In this document: positions 10,643 through 22,248 of the stretch, one piece after another
How positions within the stretch are numbered: position 1 is the stretch's first letter
Layout: every line of letters begins with the position of its first letter
Assembly: GCA_037783545.1 (NCBI GenBank)
Contig: JBBELK010001419.1
Location: forward strand, 1-64,000
Reading direction: 5' to 3'
Length of the DNA: 64,000 nucleotides
DNA from: Henricia sp. BOLD:AAB3569
Taxonomy: Eukaryota; Echinodermata; Asteroidea; Spinulosida; Echinasteridae
The notes under the pieces: generated by a model
What the model was told of the DNA's origin: nothing
Seen by the model: only the letters and a program-made list of their open reading frames with translations
Databases searched by the model: none
Made by a program: the position numbers and the translations under genes

Positions 10643-12117
10643 ATGTTCCGACGAACTTCAAATTTTGCATGCTCCAAGCACTCTATATTGCGCACTTGTC
10701 CTAAAAAATTGACAGACTTTCGCCGGGAAATGGCAGAGAAATTTCAGAGTTTAGGAAAAAAGGGGTTGGAGCTTCCTGGATGCTCCCGCAACCTGTGGCT
10801 GTCTGTACACACCTCTTTGGTGTACTCCTGACTCGTGCGCATGCTCAGTACTTCGGACTGTCGTTGACACGGCCCAGTTTGGGACGGGATTTTGGTCAAA
10901 GTGTGGTCCAAACGTCGGCAAATTTGGAGGTCGAAAAATGTTCCGACGAACTTCAAATTTTGCATGCTCCAAGCACTCTATATTGCGCACTTGTCCTAAA
11001 AAATTGACAGACTTTCGCCGGGAAATGGCAGAGAAATTTCAGAGTTTAGGAAAAAAGGGGTTGGAGCTTCCTGGATGCTCCCGCAACCTGTGACTGTCTG
11101 TACACACCTCTTTGGTGTACTCCTGACTCGTGCGCATGCTCAGTACTTCGGACTGTCGTTGACACGGCCCAGTTTGGGACGGGATTTTGGTCAAAGTGTG
11201 GTCCAAACGTCGGCAAATTTGGAGGTCGAAAAATGTTCCGACGAACTTCAAATTTTGCATGCTCCAAGCACTCTATATTGCGCACTTGTCCTAACAAATT
11301 GACAGACTTTCGCCGGGAAATGGCAGAGAAATTTCAGAGTTTAGGAAAAAAGGGGTTGGAGCTTCCTGGATGCTCCCGCAACCTGTGGCTGTCTGTACAC
11401 ACCTCTTTGGTGTACTCCTGACTCGTGCGCATGCTCAGTACTTCGGACTGTCGTTGACACGGCCCAGTTTGGGACGGGATTTTGGTCAAAGTGTGGTCCA
11501 AACGTCGGCAAATTTGGAGGTCGAAAAATGTTCCGACGAACTTCAAATTTTGCATGCTCCAAGCACTCTATATTGCGCACTTGTCCTAAAAAATTGACAG
11601 ACTTTCGCCGGGAAATGGCAGAGAAATTTCAGAGTTTAGGAAAAAAGGGGTTGGAGCTTCCTGGATGCTCCCGCAACCTGTGGCTGTCTGTACACACCTC
11701 TTTGGTGTACTCCTGACTCGTGCGCATGCTCAGTACTTCGGACTGTCGTTGACACGGCCCAGTTTGGGACGGGATTTTGGTCAAAGTGTGGTCCAAACGT
11801 CGGCAAATTTGGAGGTCGAAAAATGTTCCCACGAACTTCAAATTTTGCATGCTCCAAGCACTCTATATTGCGCACTTGTCCTAAAAAATTGACAGACTTT
11901 CGCCGGGAAATGGCAGAGAAATTTCAGAGTTTAGGAAAAAAGGGGTTGGAGCTTCCTGGATGCTCCCGCAACCTGTGGCTGTCTGTACACACCTCTTTGG
12001 TGTACTCCTGACTCGTGCGCATGCTCAGTACTTCGGACTGTCGTTGACACGGCCCAGTTTGGGACGGGATTTTGGTCAAAGTGTGGTCCAAACGTCGGCA
12101 AATTTGGAGGTCGAAAA
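10643..12117. repeat. Five near-standard monomers
   Basis: Monomers starting at 10,643, 10,938, 11,233, 11,528 and 11,823 are all 295 bp. The only changes I found are G to A at 11,093, TAACAAA at 11,295 and G to C at 11,830. Confidence 0.8.
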
Positions 12118-12386
12118 ATGTTCCGACGAACTTCAAATTTTGCATGCTCCAAGCACTCTATATTGCGCACTTGTCCTAAAAAATTGACAGACTTTCGCCG
12201 GGAAATGGCAGAGAAATTTCAGAGTTTAGGAAAAAAGGGGTTGGAGCTTCCTGGATGCTCTCGCAACCTGTGGCTGTCTGTACACACCTCTTTGGTGTAC
12301 TTCGGACTGTCGTTGACACGGCCCAGTTTGGGACGGGATTTTGGTCAAAGTGTGGTCCAAACGTCGGCAAATTTGGAGGTCGAAAA
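12118..12386. repeat. Deletion monomer (269 bp), copy 1
   Basis: The monomer lacks 26 bases between the two GTACT microhomologies, so GGTGTACT runs straight into TCGGACTG near 12,300. It also carries C to T at 12,261 (CTCTCGC). The next monomer carries A to G at 12,504 (AAAGAGG) and G to A at 12,625 (GTTTAGG). All four features recur together 1,735 bases later, marking one duplication rather than two independent deletions. Confidence 0.9.
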
Positions 12387-13262
12387 ATGTTCCGACGAAC
12401 TTCAAATTTTGCATGCTCCAAGCACTCTATATTGCGCACTTGTCCTAAAAAATTGACAGACTTTCGCCGGGAAATGGCAGAGAAATTTCAGAGTTTAGGA
12501 AAAGAGGGGTTGGAGCTTCCTGGATGCTCCCGCAACCTGTGGCTGTCTGTACACACCTCTTTGGTGTACTCCTGACTCGTGCGCATGCTCAGTACTTCGG
12601 ACTGTCGTTGACACGGCCCAGTTTAGGACGGGATTTTGGTCAAAGTGTGTCCAAACGTCGGCAAATTTGGAGGTCGAAAAATGTTCCGACGAACTTCAAA
12701 TTTTGCATGCTCCAAGCACTCTATATTGCGCACTTGTCCTAAAAAATTGACAGACTTTCGCCGGGAAATGGCAGAGAAATTTCAGAGTTTAGGAAAAAAG
12801 GGGTTGGAGCTTCCTGGATGCTCCCGCAACCTGTGGCTGTCTTACACACCTCTTGGTGTACTCCTGACTCGTGCGCATGCTCAGTACTTCGGACTGTCAT
12901 TGACACGGCCCAGTTTGGGACGGGATTTTGGTCAAAGTGTGGTCCAAACGTCGGCAAATTTGGAGGTCGAAAAATGTTCCGACGAACTTCAAATTGCTCC
13001 AAGCACTCTATATTGCGCACTTGTCCTAAAAAATTGACAGACTTTCGCCGGGAAATGGCAGAGAAATTTCAGAGTTTAGGAAAAAAGGGGTTGGAGTTTC
13101 CTGGATGCTCCCGCAACCTGTGGCTGTCTGTACACACCTCTTTGGTGTACTCCTGACTCGTGCGCATGCTCAGTACTTCGGACTGTCGTTGACACGGCCC
13201 AGTTTGGGACGGGATTTTGGTCAAAGTGTGGTCCAAACGTCGGCAAATTTGGAGGTCGAAAA
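12387..13262. repeat. Three monomers with small deletions (294, 293 and 289 bp)
   Basis: These start at 12,387, 12,681 and 12,974. The first lacks one G in GTGTGGTCC. The second lacks a G and a T around 12,842-12,854 and has a CpG to CpA change at 12,899. The third lacks 6 bases around 12,994, where AAATTTTGCATGC has become AAATTGC, consistent with exchange between TGC repeats. The paired block after the second deletion monomer does not share these losses. Confidence 0.75.
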
Positions 13263-13852
13263 ATGTTCCGACGAACTTCAAATTTTGCATGCTCCAAGCA
13301 CTCTATATTGCGCACTTGTCCTAAAAAAATGACAGACTTTCGCCGGGAAATGGCAGAGACATTTCAGAGTTTAGGAAAAAAGGGGTTGGAGCTTCCTGGA
13401 TGCTCCCGCAACCTGTGGCTGTCTGTACACACCTCTTTGGTGTACTCCTGACTCGTGCGCATGCTCAGTACTTCGGACTGTCGTTGACACGGCCCAGTTT
13501 GGGACGGGATTTTGGTCAAAGTGTGGTCCAAACGTCGGCAAATTTGGAGGTCGAAAAATGTTCCGACGAACTTCAAATTTTGCATGCTCTAAGCACTCTA
13601 TATTGCGCACTTGTCCTAAAAAATTGACAGACTTTCGCCGGGAAATGGCAGAGAAATTTCAGAGTTTAGGAAAAAAGGGGTTGGAGCTTCCTGGATGCTC
13701 CCGCAACCTGTGGCTGTCTGTACACACCTCTTTGGTGTACTCCTGACTCGTGCGCATGCTCAGTACTTCGGACTGTCGTTGACACGGCCCAGTTTGGGAC
13801 GGGATTTTGGTCAAAGTGTGGTCCAAACGTCGGCAAATTTGGAGGTCGAAAA
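13263..13852. repeat. Two monomers with private substitutions
   Basis: Both are 295 bp. The first has T to A at 13,329 and A to C at 13,360; the second has C to T at 13,590. They complete the six-monomer, 1,735-bp spacing between the two 26-bp deletion monomers. Confidence 0.7.
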
Positions 13853-14121
13853 ATGTTCCGACGAACTTCAAATTTTGCATGCTCCAAGCACTCTATATTG
13901 CGCACTTGTCCTAAAAAATTGACAGACTTTCGCCGGGAAATGGCAGAGAAATTTCAGAGTTTAGGAAAAAAGGGGTTGGAGCTTCCTGGATGCTCTCGCA
14001 ACCTGTGGCTGTCTGTACACACCTCTTTGGTGTACTTCGGACTGTCGTTGACACGGCCCAGTTTGGGACGGGATTTTGGTCAAAGTGTGGTCCAAACGTC
14101 GGCAAATTTGGAGGTCGAAAA
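13853..14121. repeat. Deletion monomer (269 bp), copy 2
   Basis: It has the same 26-base loss (junction near 14,035) and the linked CTCTCGC change at 13,996. The next monomer has AAAGAGG at 14,239 and GTTTAGG at 14,360. Each marker is exactly 1,735 bases after its counterpart in the block starting at 12,118. Confidence 0.9.
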
Positions 14122-15006
14122 ATGTTCCGACGAACTTCAAATTTTGCATGCTCCAAGCACTCTATATTGCGCACTTGTCCTAAAAAATTGACAGACTTTC
14201 GCCGGGAAATGGCAGAGAAATTTCAGAGTTTAGGAAAAGAGGGGTTGGAGCTTCCTGGATGCTCCCGCAACCTGTGGCTGTCTGTACACACCTCTTTGGT
14301 GTACTCCTGACTCGTGCGCATGCTCAGTACTTCGGACTGTCGTTGACACGGCCCAGTTTAGGACGGGATTTTGGTCAAAGTGTGGTCCAAACGTCGGCAA
14401 ATTTGGAGGTCGAAAAATGTTCCGACGAACTTCAAATTTTGCATGCTCCAAGCACTCTATATTGCGCACTTGTCCTAAAAAATTGACAGACTTTCGCCGG
14501 GAAATGGCAGAGAAATTTCAGAGTTTAGGAAAAAAGGGGTTGGAGCTTCCTGGATGCTCCCGCAACCTGTGGCTGTCTGTACACACCTCTTTGGTGTACT
14601 CCTGACTCGTGCGCATGCTCAGTACTTCGGACTGTCGTTGACACGGCCCAGTTTGGGACGGGATTTTGGTCAAAGTGTGGTCCAAACGTCGGCAAATTTG
14701 GAGGTCGAAAAATGTTCCGACGAACTTCAAATTTTGCATGCTCCAAGCACTCTATATTGCGCACTTGTCCTAACAAATTGACAGACTTTCGCCGGGAAAT
14801 GGCAGAGAAATTTCAGAGTTTAGGAAAAAAGGGGTTGGAGCTTCCTGGATGCTCCCGCAACCTGTGGCTGTCTGTACACACCTCTTTGGTGTACTCCTGA
14901 CTCGTGCGCATGCTCAGTACTTCGGACTGTCGTTGACACGGCCCAGTTTGGGACGGGATTTTGGTCAAAGTGTGGTCCAAACGTCGGCAAATTTGGAGGT
15001 CGAAAA
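14122..15006. repeat. Long-range duplicated triplet of monomers, left member
   Basis: Three monomers start at 14,122, 14,417 and 14,712, with AAAGAGG at 14,239 and TAACAAA at 14,774 separated by 535 bases. The same pair with the same separation recurs at 22,366 and 22,901, an offset of 8,127 bases. The GTTTAGG change at 14,360 is not in the right member. Confidence 0.65.
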
Positions 15007-15891
15007 ATGTTCCGACGAACTTCAAATGTTGCATGCTCCAAGCACTCTATATTGCGCACTTGTCCTAAAAAATTGACAGACTTTCGCCGGGAAATGGCAG
15101 AGAAATTTCAGAGTTTAGGAAAAAAGGGGTTGGAGCTTCCTGGATGCTCCCGCAACCTGTGGCTGTCTGTACACACCTCTTTGGTGTACTCCTGACTCGT
15201 GCGCATGCTCAGTACTTCGGACTGTCGTTGACACGGCCCAGTTTGGGACGGGATTTTGGTCAAAGTGTGGTCCAAACGTCGGCAAATTTGGAGGTCGAAA
15301 AATGTTCCGACGAACTTCAAATTTTGCATGCTCCAAGCACTCTATATTGCGCACTTGTCCTAACAAATTGACAGACTTTCGCCGGGAAATGGCAGAGAAA
15401 TTTCAGAGTTTAGGAAAAAAGGGGTTGGAGCTTCCTGGATGCTCCCGCAACCTGTGGCTGTCTGTACACACCTCTTTGGTGTACTCCTGACTCGTGCGCA
15501 TGCTCAGTACTTCGGACTGTCGTTGACACGGCCCAGTTTGGGACGGGATTTTGGTCAAAGTGTGGTCCAAACGTCGGCAAATTTGGAGGTCGAAAAATGT
15601 TCCGACGAACTTCAAATTTTGCATGCTCCAAGCACTCTATATTGCGCACTTGTCCTAAAAAATTGACAGACTTTCGCCGGGAAATGGCAGAGAAATTTCA
15701 GAGTTTAGGAAAAAAGGGGTTGGAGCTTCCTGGATGCTCCCGCAACCTGTGGCTGTCTGTACACACCTCTTTGGTGTACTCCTGACTCGTGCGCATGCTC
15801 AGTACTTCGGACTGTCGTTGACACGGCCCAGTTTGGGACGGGATGTTGGTCAAAGTGTGGTCCAAACGTCGGCAAATTTGGAGGTCGAAAA
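14712..15891. repeat. Dimer-spaced TAACAAA monomers
   Basis: TAACAAA occurs at 14,774 and 15,364, exactly two monomers (590 bases) apart. The intervening monomer has T to G at 15,028 (CAAATGTTGC). The ordered pair TAACAAA then CAAATGTTGC reappears at 20,078 and 20,331, about 5.3 kb downstream. Isolated changes just after this block are T to G at about 15,845 and a substitution at about 15,999 (CAGAGATTAG). Confidence 0.65.
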
Positions 15892-16481
15892 ATGTTCCGA
15901 CGAACTTCAAATTTTGCATGCTCCAAGCACTCTATATTGCGCACTTGTCCTAAAAAATTGACAGACTTTCGCCGGGAAATGGCAGAGAAATTTCAGAGAT
16001 TAGGAAAAAAGGGGTTGGAGCTTCCTGGATGCTCCCGCAACCTGTGGCTGTCTGTACACACCTCTTTGGTGTACTCCTGACTCGTGCGCATGCTCAGTAC
16101 TTCGGACTGTCGTTGACACGGCCCAGTTTGGGACGGGATTTTGGTCAAAGTGTGGTCCAAACGTCGGCAAATTTGGAGGTCGAAAAATGTTCCGACGAAC
16201 TTCAAATTTTGCATGCTCCAAGCACTCTATATTGCGCACTTGTCCTAAAAAATTGACAGACTTTCGCCGGGAAATGGCAGAGAAATTTCAGAGTTTAGGA
16301 AAAAAGGGGTTGGAGCTTCCTGGATGCTCCCGCAACCTGTGGCTGTCTGTACACACCTCTTTGGTGTACTCCTGACTCGTGCGCATGCTCAGTACTTCGG
16401 ACTGTCGTTGACACGGCCCAGTTTGGGACGGGATTTTGGTCAAAGTGTGGTCCAAACGTCGGCAAATTTGGAGGTCGAAAA

Positions 16482-17368
16482 ATGTTCCGACGAACTTCAA
16501 ATTTTGCATGCTCCAAGCACTCTATATATTGCGCACTTGTCCTAAAAAATTGACAGACTTTCGCCGGGAAATGGCAGAGAAATTTCAGAGTTTAGGAAAA
16601 AAGGGGTTGGAGCTTCCTGGATGCTCCCGCAACCTGTGGCTGTCTGTACACACCTCTTTGGTGTACTCCTGACTCGTGCGCATGCTCAGTACTTCGGACT
16701 GTCGTTGACACGGCCCAGTTTGGGACGGGATTTTGGTCAAAGTGTGGTCCAAACGTCGGCAAATTTGGAGGTCGAAAAATGTTCCGACGAACTTCAAATT
16801 TTGCATGCTCCAAGCACTCTATATTGCGCACTTGTCCTAAAAAATTGACAGACTTTCGCCGGGAAATGGCAGAGAAATTTCAGAGTTTAGGAAAAAAGGG
16901 GTTGGAGCTTCCTGGATGCTCCCGCAACCTGTGGCTGTCTGTACACACCTCTTTGGTGTACTCCTGACTCGTGCGCATGCTCAGTACTTCGGACTGTCGT
17001 TGACACGGCCCAGTTTGGGACGGGATTTTGGTCAAAGTGTGGTCCAAACGTCGGCAAATTTGGAGGTCGAAAAATGTTCCGACGAACTTCAAATTTTGCA
17101 TGCTCCAAGCACTCTATATTGCGCACTTGTCCTAAAAAATTGACAGACTTTCGCCGGGAAATGGCAGAGAAATTTCAGAGTTTAGGAAAAAAGGGGTTGG
17201 AGCTTCCTGGATGCTCCCGCAACCTGTGGCTGTCTGTACACACCTCTTTGGTGTACTCCTGACTCGTGCGCATGCTCAGTACTTCGGACTGTCGTTGACA
17301 CGGCCCAGTTTGGGACGGGATTTTGGTCAAAGTGTGGTCCAAACGTCGGCAAATTTGGAGGTCGAAAA
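16482..17368. repeat. Trimer higher-order unit, copy 1 (887 bp)
   Basis: The first monomer is 297 bp because a TA step is added (CTCTATATATTG near 16,522-16,530). The next two monomers are standard. The same pattern repeats 887 bases later. Confidence 0.7.
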
Positions 17369-18255
17369 ATGTTCCGACGAACTTCAAATTTTGCATGCTC
17401 CAAGCACTCTATATATTGCGCACTTGTCCTAAAAAATTGACAGACTTTCGCCGGGAAATGGCAGAGAAATTTCAGAGTTTAGGAAAAAAGGGGTTGGAGC
17501 TTCCTGGATGCTCCCGCAACCTGTGGCTGTCTGTACACACCTCTTTGGTGTACTCCTGACTCGTGCGCATGCTCAGTACTTCGGACTGTCGTTGACACGG
17601 CCCAGTTTGGGACGGGATTTTGGTCAAAGTGTGGTCCAAACGTCGGCAAATTTGGAGGTCGAAAAATGTTCCGACGAACTTCAAATTTTGCATGCTCCAA
17701 GCACTCTATATTGCGCACTTGTCCTAAAAAATTGACAGACTTTCGCCGGGAAATGGCAGAGAAATTTCAGAGTTTAGGAAAAAAGGGGTTGGAGCTTCCT
17801 GGATGCTCCCGCAACCTGTGGCTGTCTGTACACACCTCTTTGGTGTACTCCTGACTCGTGCGCATGCTCAGTACTTCGGACTGTCGTTGACACGGCCCAG
17901 TTTGGGACGGGATTTTGGTCAAAGTGTGGTCCAAACGTCGGCAAATTTGGAGGTCGAAAAATGTTCCGACGAACTTCAAATTTTGCATGCTCCAAGCACT
18001 CTATATTGCGCACTTGTCCTAAAAAATTGACAGACTTTCGCCGGGAAATGGCAGAGAAATTTCAGAGTTTAGGAAAAAAGGGGTTGGAGCTTCCTGGATG
18101 CTCCCGCAACCTGTGGCTGTCTGTACACACCTCTTTGGTGTACTCCTGACTCGTGCGCATGCTCAGTACTTCGGACTGTCGTTGACACGGCCCAGTTTGG
18201 GACGGGATTTTGGTCAAAGTGTGGTCCAAACGTCGGCAAATTTGGAGGTCGAAAA
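17369..18255. repeat. Trimer higher-order unit, copy 2 (887 bp)
   Basis: The first monomer has the same 2-base TA gain near 17,409-17,417, followed by two standard monomers. With only one shared marker, a duplicated trimer is the simplest explanation, but independent slippage in a TATATA run is possible. Confidence 0.6.
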
Positions 18256-18550
18256 ATGTTCCGACGAACTTCAAATTTTGCATGCTCCAAGCACTCTATA
18301 TTGCGCACTTGGCCTAAAAAATTGACAGACTTTCGCCGGGAAATGGCAGAGAAATTTCAGAGTTTAGGAAAAAAGGGGTTGGAGCTTCCTGGATGCTCCC
18401 GCAACCTGTGGCTGTCTGTACACACCTCTTTGGTGTACTCCTGACTCGTGCGCATGCTCAGTACTTCGGACTGTCGTTGACACGGCCCAGTTTGGGACGG
18501 GATTTTGTTCAAAGTGTGGTCCAAACGTCGGCAAATTTGGAGGTCGAAAA

Positions 18551-20309
18551 ATGTTCCGACGAACTTCAAATTTTGCATGCTCCAAGCACTCTATATTGCG
18601 CACTTGTCCTAAAAAATTGACAGACTTTCGCCGGGAAATGGCAGAGAAATTTCAGAGTTTAGGAAAAAAGGGGTTGGAGCTCTTCCTGGATGCTCCGCAA
18701 CCTGTGGCTGTCTGTACACACCTCTTTGGTGTACTCCTGACTCGTGCGCATGCTCAGTACTTCGGACTGTCGTTGACACGGCCCAGTTTGGGACGGGATT
18801 TTGGTCAAAGTGTGGTCCAAACGTCGGCAAATTTGGAGGTCGAAAAATGTTCCGACGAACTTCAAATTTTGCATGCTCCCAGCACTCTATATTGCGCACT
18901 TGTCCTAAAAAATTGACAGACTTTCGCCGGGAAATGCAGAGAAATGTCAGAGTTTAGGAAAAAAGGGGTTGGAGCTTCCTGGATGCTCCCGCAACCTGTG
19001 GCTGTCTGTACACACCGCTTTGGTGTACTCCTGACTCGTGCGCATGCTCAGTACTTCGGACTGTCGTTGACACGGCCCAGTTTGGGACGGGATTTTGGTC
19101 AAAGAGTGGTCCAAACGTCGGCAAATTTGGAGGTCGAAAAATGTTCCGACGAACTTCAAATTTTGCATGCTCCAAGCACTCTATATTGCGCACTTGTCCT
19201 AAAAAATTGACAGACTTTCGCCGGGAAATGGCAGAGAAATTTCAGAGTTTAGAGGAAAAAAGGGGTTGGAGCTTCCTGGATGCTCTCGCAACCTGTGGCT
19301 GTCTGTACACACCTCTTTGGTGTACTCTGACTCGTGCGCATGCATCAGACTGACGTTGACACGCCAGTTTGGGACGGGATTTTGGTCAAAGTGTGGTCCA
19401 AACGTCGGCAAATTTGGAGTCGAAAAATGTTCCGACGAACTTCAAATTTTGCATGCTCCAAGCACTCTATATTGCGCACTTGTCCTAAAAAATTGACAGA
19501 CTTTCGCCGGGAAATGGCAGAGAAATTTCAGAGTTTAGGAAAAAAGGGGTTGGAGCTTCCTGGATGCTCCGCAACCTGTGGCTGTCTGTACACACCTCTT
19601 TGGTGTACTCCTGACTCGTGCGCATGCTCAGTACTTCGGACTGTCGTTGACACGGCCCAGTTTGGGACGGGATTTTGGTCAAAGTGTGGTCCAAACGTCG
19701 GCAAATTTGGAGGTCGAAAAATTTTCCGACGAACTTCAAATTTTGCATGCTCCAAGCACTCTATATTGCGCACTTGTCCTAAAAAATTGACAGACTTTCG
19801 CCGGGAAATGGCAGAGAAATTTCAGAGTTTAGGAAAAAAGGGGTTGGAGCTTCCTGGATGCTCCCGCAACCTGTGGCTGTCTGTACACACCTCTTTGGTG
19901 TACTCCTGACTCGTGCGCATGCTCAGTACTTCGGACTGTCGTTGACACGGCCCAGTTTGGGACGGGATTTTGGTCAAAGTGTGGTCCAAACGTCGGCAAA
20001 TTTGGAGGTCGAAAAATGTTCCGACGAACTTCAAATTTTGCATGCTCCAAGCACTCTATATTGCGCACTTGTCCTAACAAATTGACAGACTTTCGCCGGG
20101 AAATGGCAGAGAAATTTCAGAGTTTAGGAAAAAGAGGGGTTGGAGCTTCCTGGATGCTCCGCAACCTGTGCTGTCTGTACACACCTCTTTGGTGTACTCT
20201 GACTCGTGCGCATGCTCAGTACTTCGGACTGTCGTTGACACGGCCCAGTTTGGGACGGGAATTTTGGTCAAAGTGTGGTCCAAACGTCGGCAAATTTGGA
20301 GGTCGAAAA
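18551..20309. repeat. Degenerate island with many small indels
   Basis: Six monomers (starting 18,551, 18,847, 19,141, 19,427, 19,721 and 20,016) carry most of the small indels in the left domain. The worst is 19,141-19,426 (286 bp), with extra AG near 19,252 and several losses between 19,325 and 19,365 and near 19,419. Others are a CT gain near 18,681, losses of one C in CTCCCGC (18,695, 19,570, 20,160), and ATG changed to ATT at 19,721-19,723. Most changes are one-base gains or losses in short homopolymers. They may be real old variants or uncorrected long-read errors. Confidence 0.75.
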
Positions 20310-21195
20310 ATGTTCCGACGAACTTCAAATGTTGCATGCTCCAAGCACTCTATATTGCGCACTTGTCCTAAAAAATTGACAGACTTTCGCCGGGAAATGG
20401 CAGAGAAATTTCAGAGTTTAGGAAAAAAGGGGTTGGAGCTTCCTGGATGCTCCCGCAACCTGTGGCTGTCTGTACACACCTCTTTGGTGTACTCCTGACT
20501 CGTGCGCATGCTCAGTACTTCGGACTGTCGTTGACACGGCCCAGTTTGGGACGGGATTTTGGTCAAAGTGTGGTCCAAACGTCGGCAAATTTGGAGGTCG
20601 AAAAATGTTCCGACGAACTTCAAATTTTGCATGCTCCAAGCACTCTATATTGCGCACTTGTCCTAAAAAATTGACAGACTTTCGCCGGGAAATGGCAGAG
20701 AAATTTCAGAGTTTAGGAAAAAAGGGGTTGGAGCTTCCTGGATGCTCCCGCAACCTGTGGCTGTCTGTACACACCTCTTTGGTGTACTCCTGACTCGTGC
20801 GCATGCTCAGTACTTCGGACTGTCGTTGACACGGCCCAGTTTGGGACGGGATTTTGGTCAAAGTGTGGTCCAAACGTCGGCAAATTTGGAGGTCGAAAAA
20901 TGTTCCGACGAACTTCAAATTTTGCATGCTCCTTAGCACTCTATATTGCGCACTTGTCCTAAAAATTGACAGACTTTCGCCGGGAAATGGCAGAGAAATT
21001 TCAGAGTTTAGGAAAAAAGGGGTTGGAGCTTCCTGGATGCTCCCGCAACCTGTGGCTGTCTGTACACACCTCTTTGGTGTACTCCTGACTCGTGCGCATG
21101 CTCAGTACTTCGGACTGTCGTTGACACGGCCCAGTTTGGGACGGGATTTTGGTCAAAGTGTGGTCCAAACGTCGGCAAATTTGGAGGTCGAAAAA

Positions 21196-21478
21196 ATGTT
21201 CCGACGAACTTCAAATTTTGCATGCTCCAAGCACTCTATATTGCGCACTTGTCCTAAAAAATTGACAGACTTTCGCCGGGAAATGGCAGAGAAATTTCAG
21301 AGTTTAGGAAAAAAGGGGTTGGAGCTTCCTGGATGCTCTCGCAACCTGTGGCTGTCTGTACACACCTCTTTGGTGTACTCCTGACTCCAGTACTTCGGAC
21401 TGTCGTTGACACGGCCCAGTTTGGGACGGGATTTTGGTCAAAGTGTGGTCCAAACGTCGGCAAATTTGGAGGTCGAAA
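21196..21478. repeat. Deletion monomer (283 bp) with 11-bp loss
   Basis: The monomer lacks 11 bases at about 21,387, inside the same segment removed in the 26-bp deletion monomers, plus one A before the next ATG. It carries the CTCTCGC change at 21,339, and the next monomer carries AAAGAGG at 21,596, the same linked pair found around both 26-bp deletions. The deletion endpoints differ, so it is a related lineage with a different lesion. The monomer before it (20,900) has CTCCTTAGC, which recurs at 23,167. Confidence 0.8.
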
Positions 21479-22067
21479 ATGTTCCGACGAACTTCAAATT
21501 TTGCATGCTCCAAGCACTCTATATTGCGCACTTGTCCTAAAAAATTGACAGACTTTCGCCGGGAAATGGCAGAGAAATTTCAGAGTTTAGGAAAAGAGGG
21601 GTTGAGCTTCCTGGATGCTCCCGCAACCTGTGGCTGTCTGTACACACCTCTTTGGTGTACTCCTGACTCGTGCGCATGCTCAGTACTTCGGACTGTCGTT
21701 GACACGGCCCAGTTTGGGACGGGATTTTGGTCAAAGTGTGGTCCAAACGTCGGCAAATTTGGAGGTCGAAAAATGTTCCGACGAACTTCAAATTTTGCAT
21801 GCTCCAAGCACTCTATATTGCGCACTTGTCCTAAAAAATTGACAGACTTTCGCCGGGAAATGGCAGAGAAATTTCAGAGTTTAGGAAAAAAGGGGTTGGA
21901 GCTTCTGGATGCTCCCGCAACCTGTGGCTGTCTGTACACACCTCTTTGGTGTACTCCTGACTCGTGCGCATGCTCAGTACTTCGGACTGTCGTTGACACG
22001 GCCCAGTTTGGGACGGGATTTTGGTCAAAGTGTGGTTCCAAACGTCGGCAAATTTGGAGGTCGAAAA

Positions 22068-22248
22068 ATGTTCCGACGAACTTCAAATTTTGCATGCTCC
22101 AAGCACTCTATATTGCGCACTCCTACTTTGGTGTACTCCTGACTCGTGCGCATGCTCAGTACTTCGGACTGTCGTTGACACGGCCCAGTTTGGGACGGGA
22201 TTTTGGTCAAAGTGTGGTCCAAACGTCGGCAAATTTGGAGGTCGAAAA
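22068..22248. repeat. Truncated monomer (181 bp)
   Basis: After GCGCAC (ending 22,120) the sequence runs TCCTAC and then TTTGGTG. Compared with the reference, 120 bases are replaced by 6, a net loss of 114. The six bases can be read as a retained TCCTA island between a 3-base and a 111-base deletion, or as filler at one junction. This is the only strongly truncated unit in the window and marks a clear recombination or end-joining scar. Confidence 0.9.
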
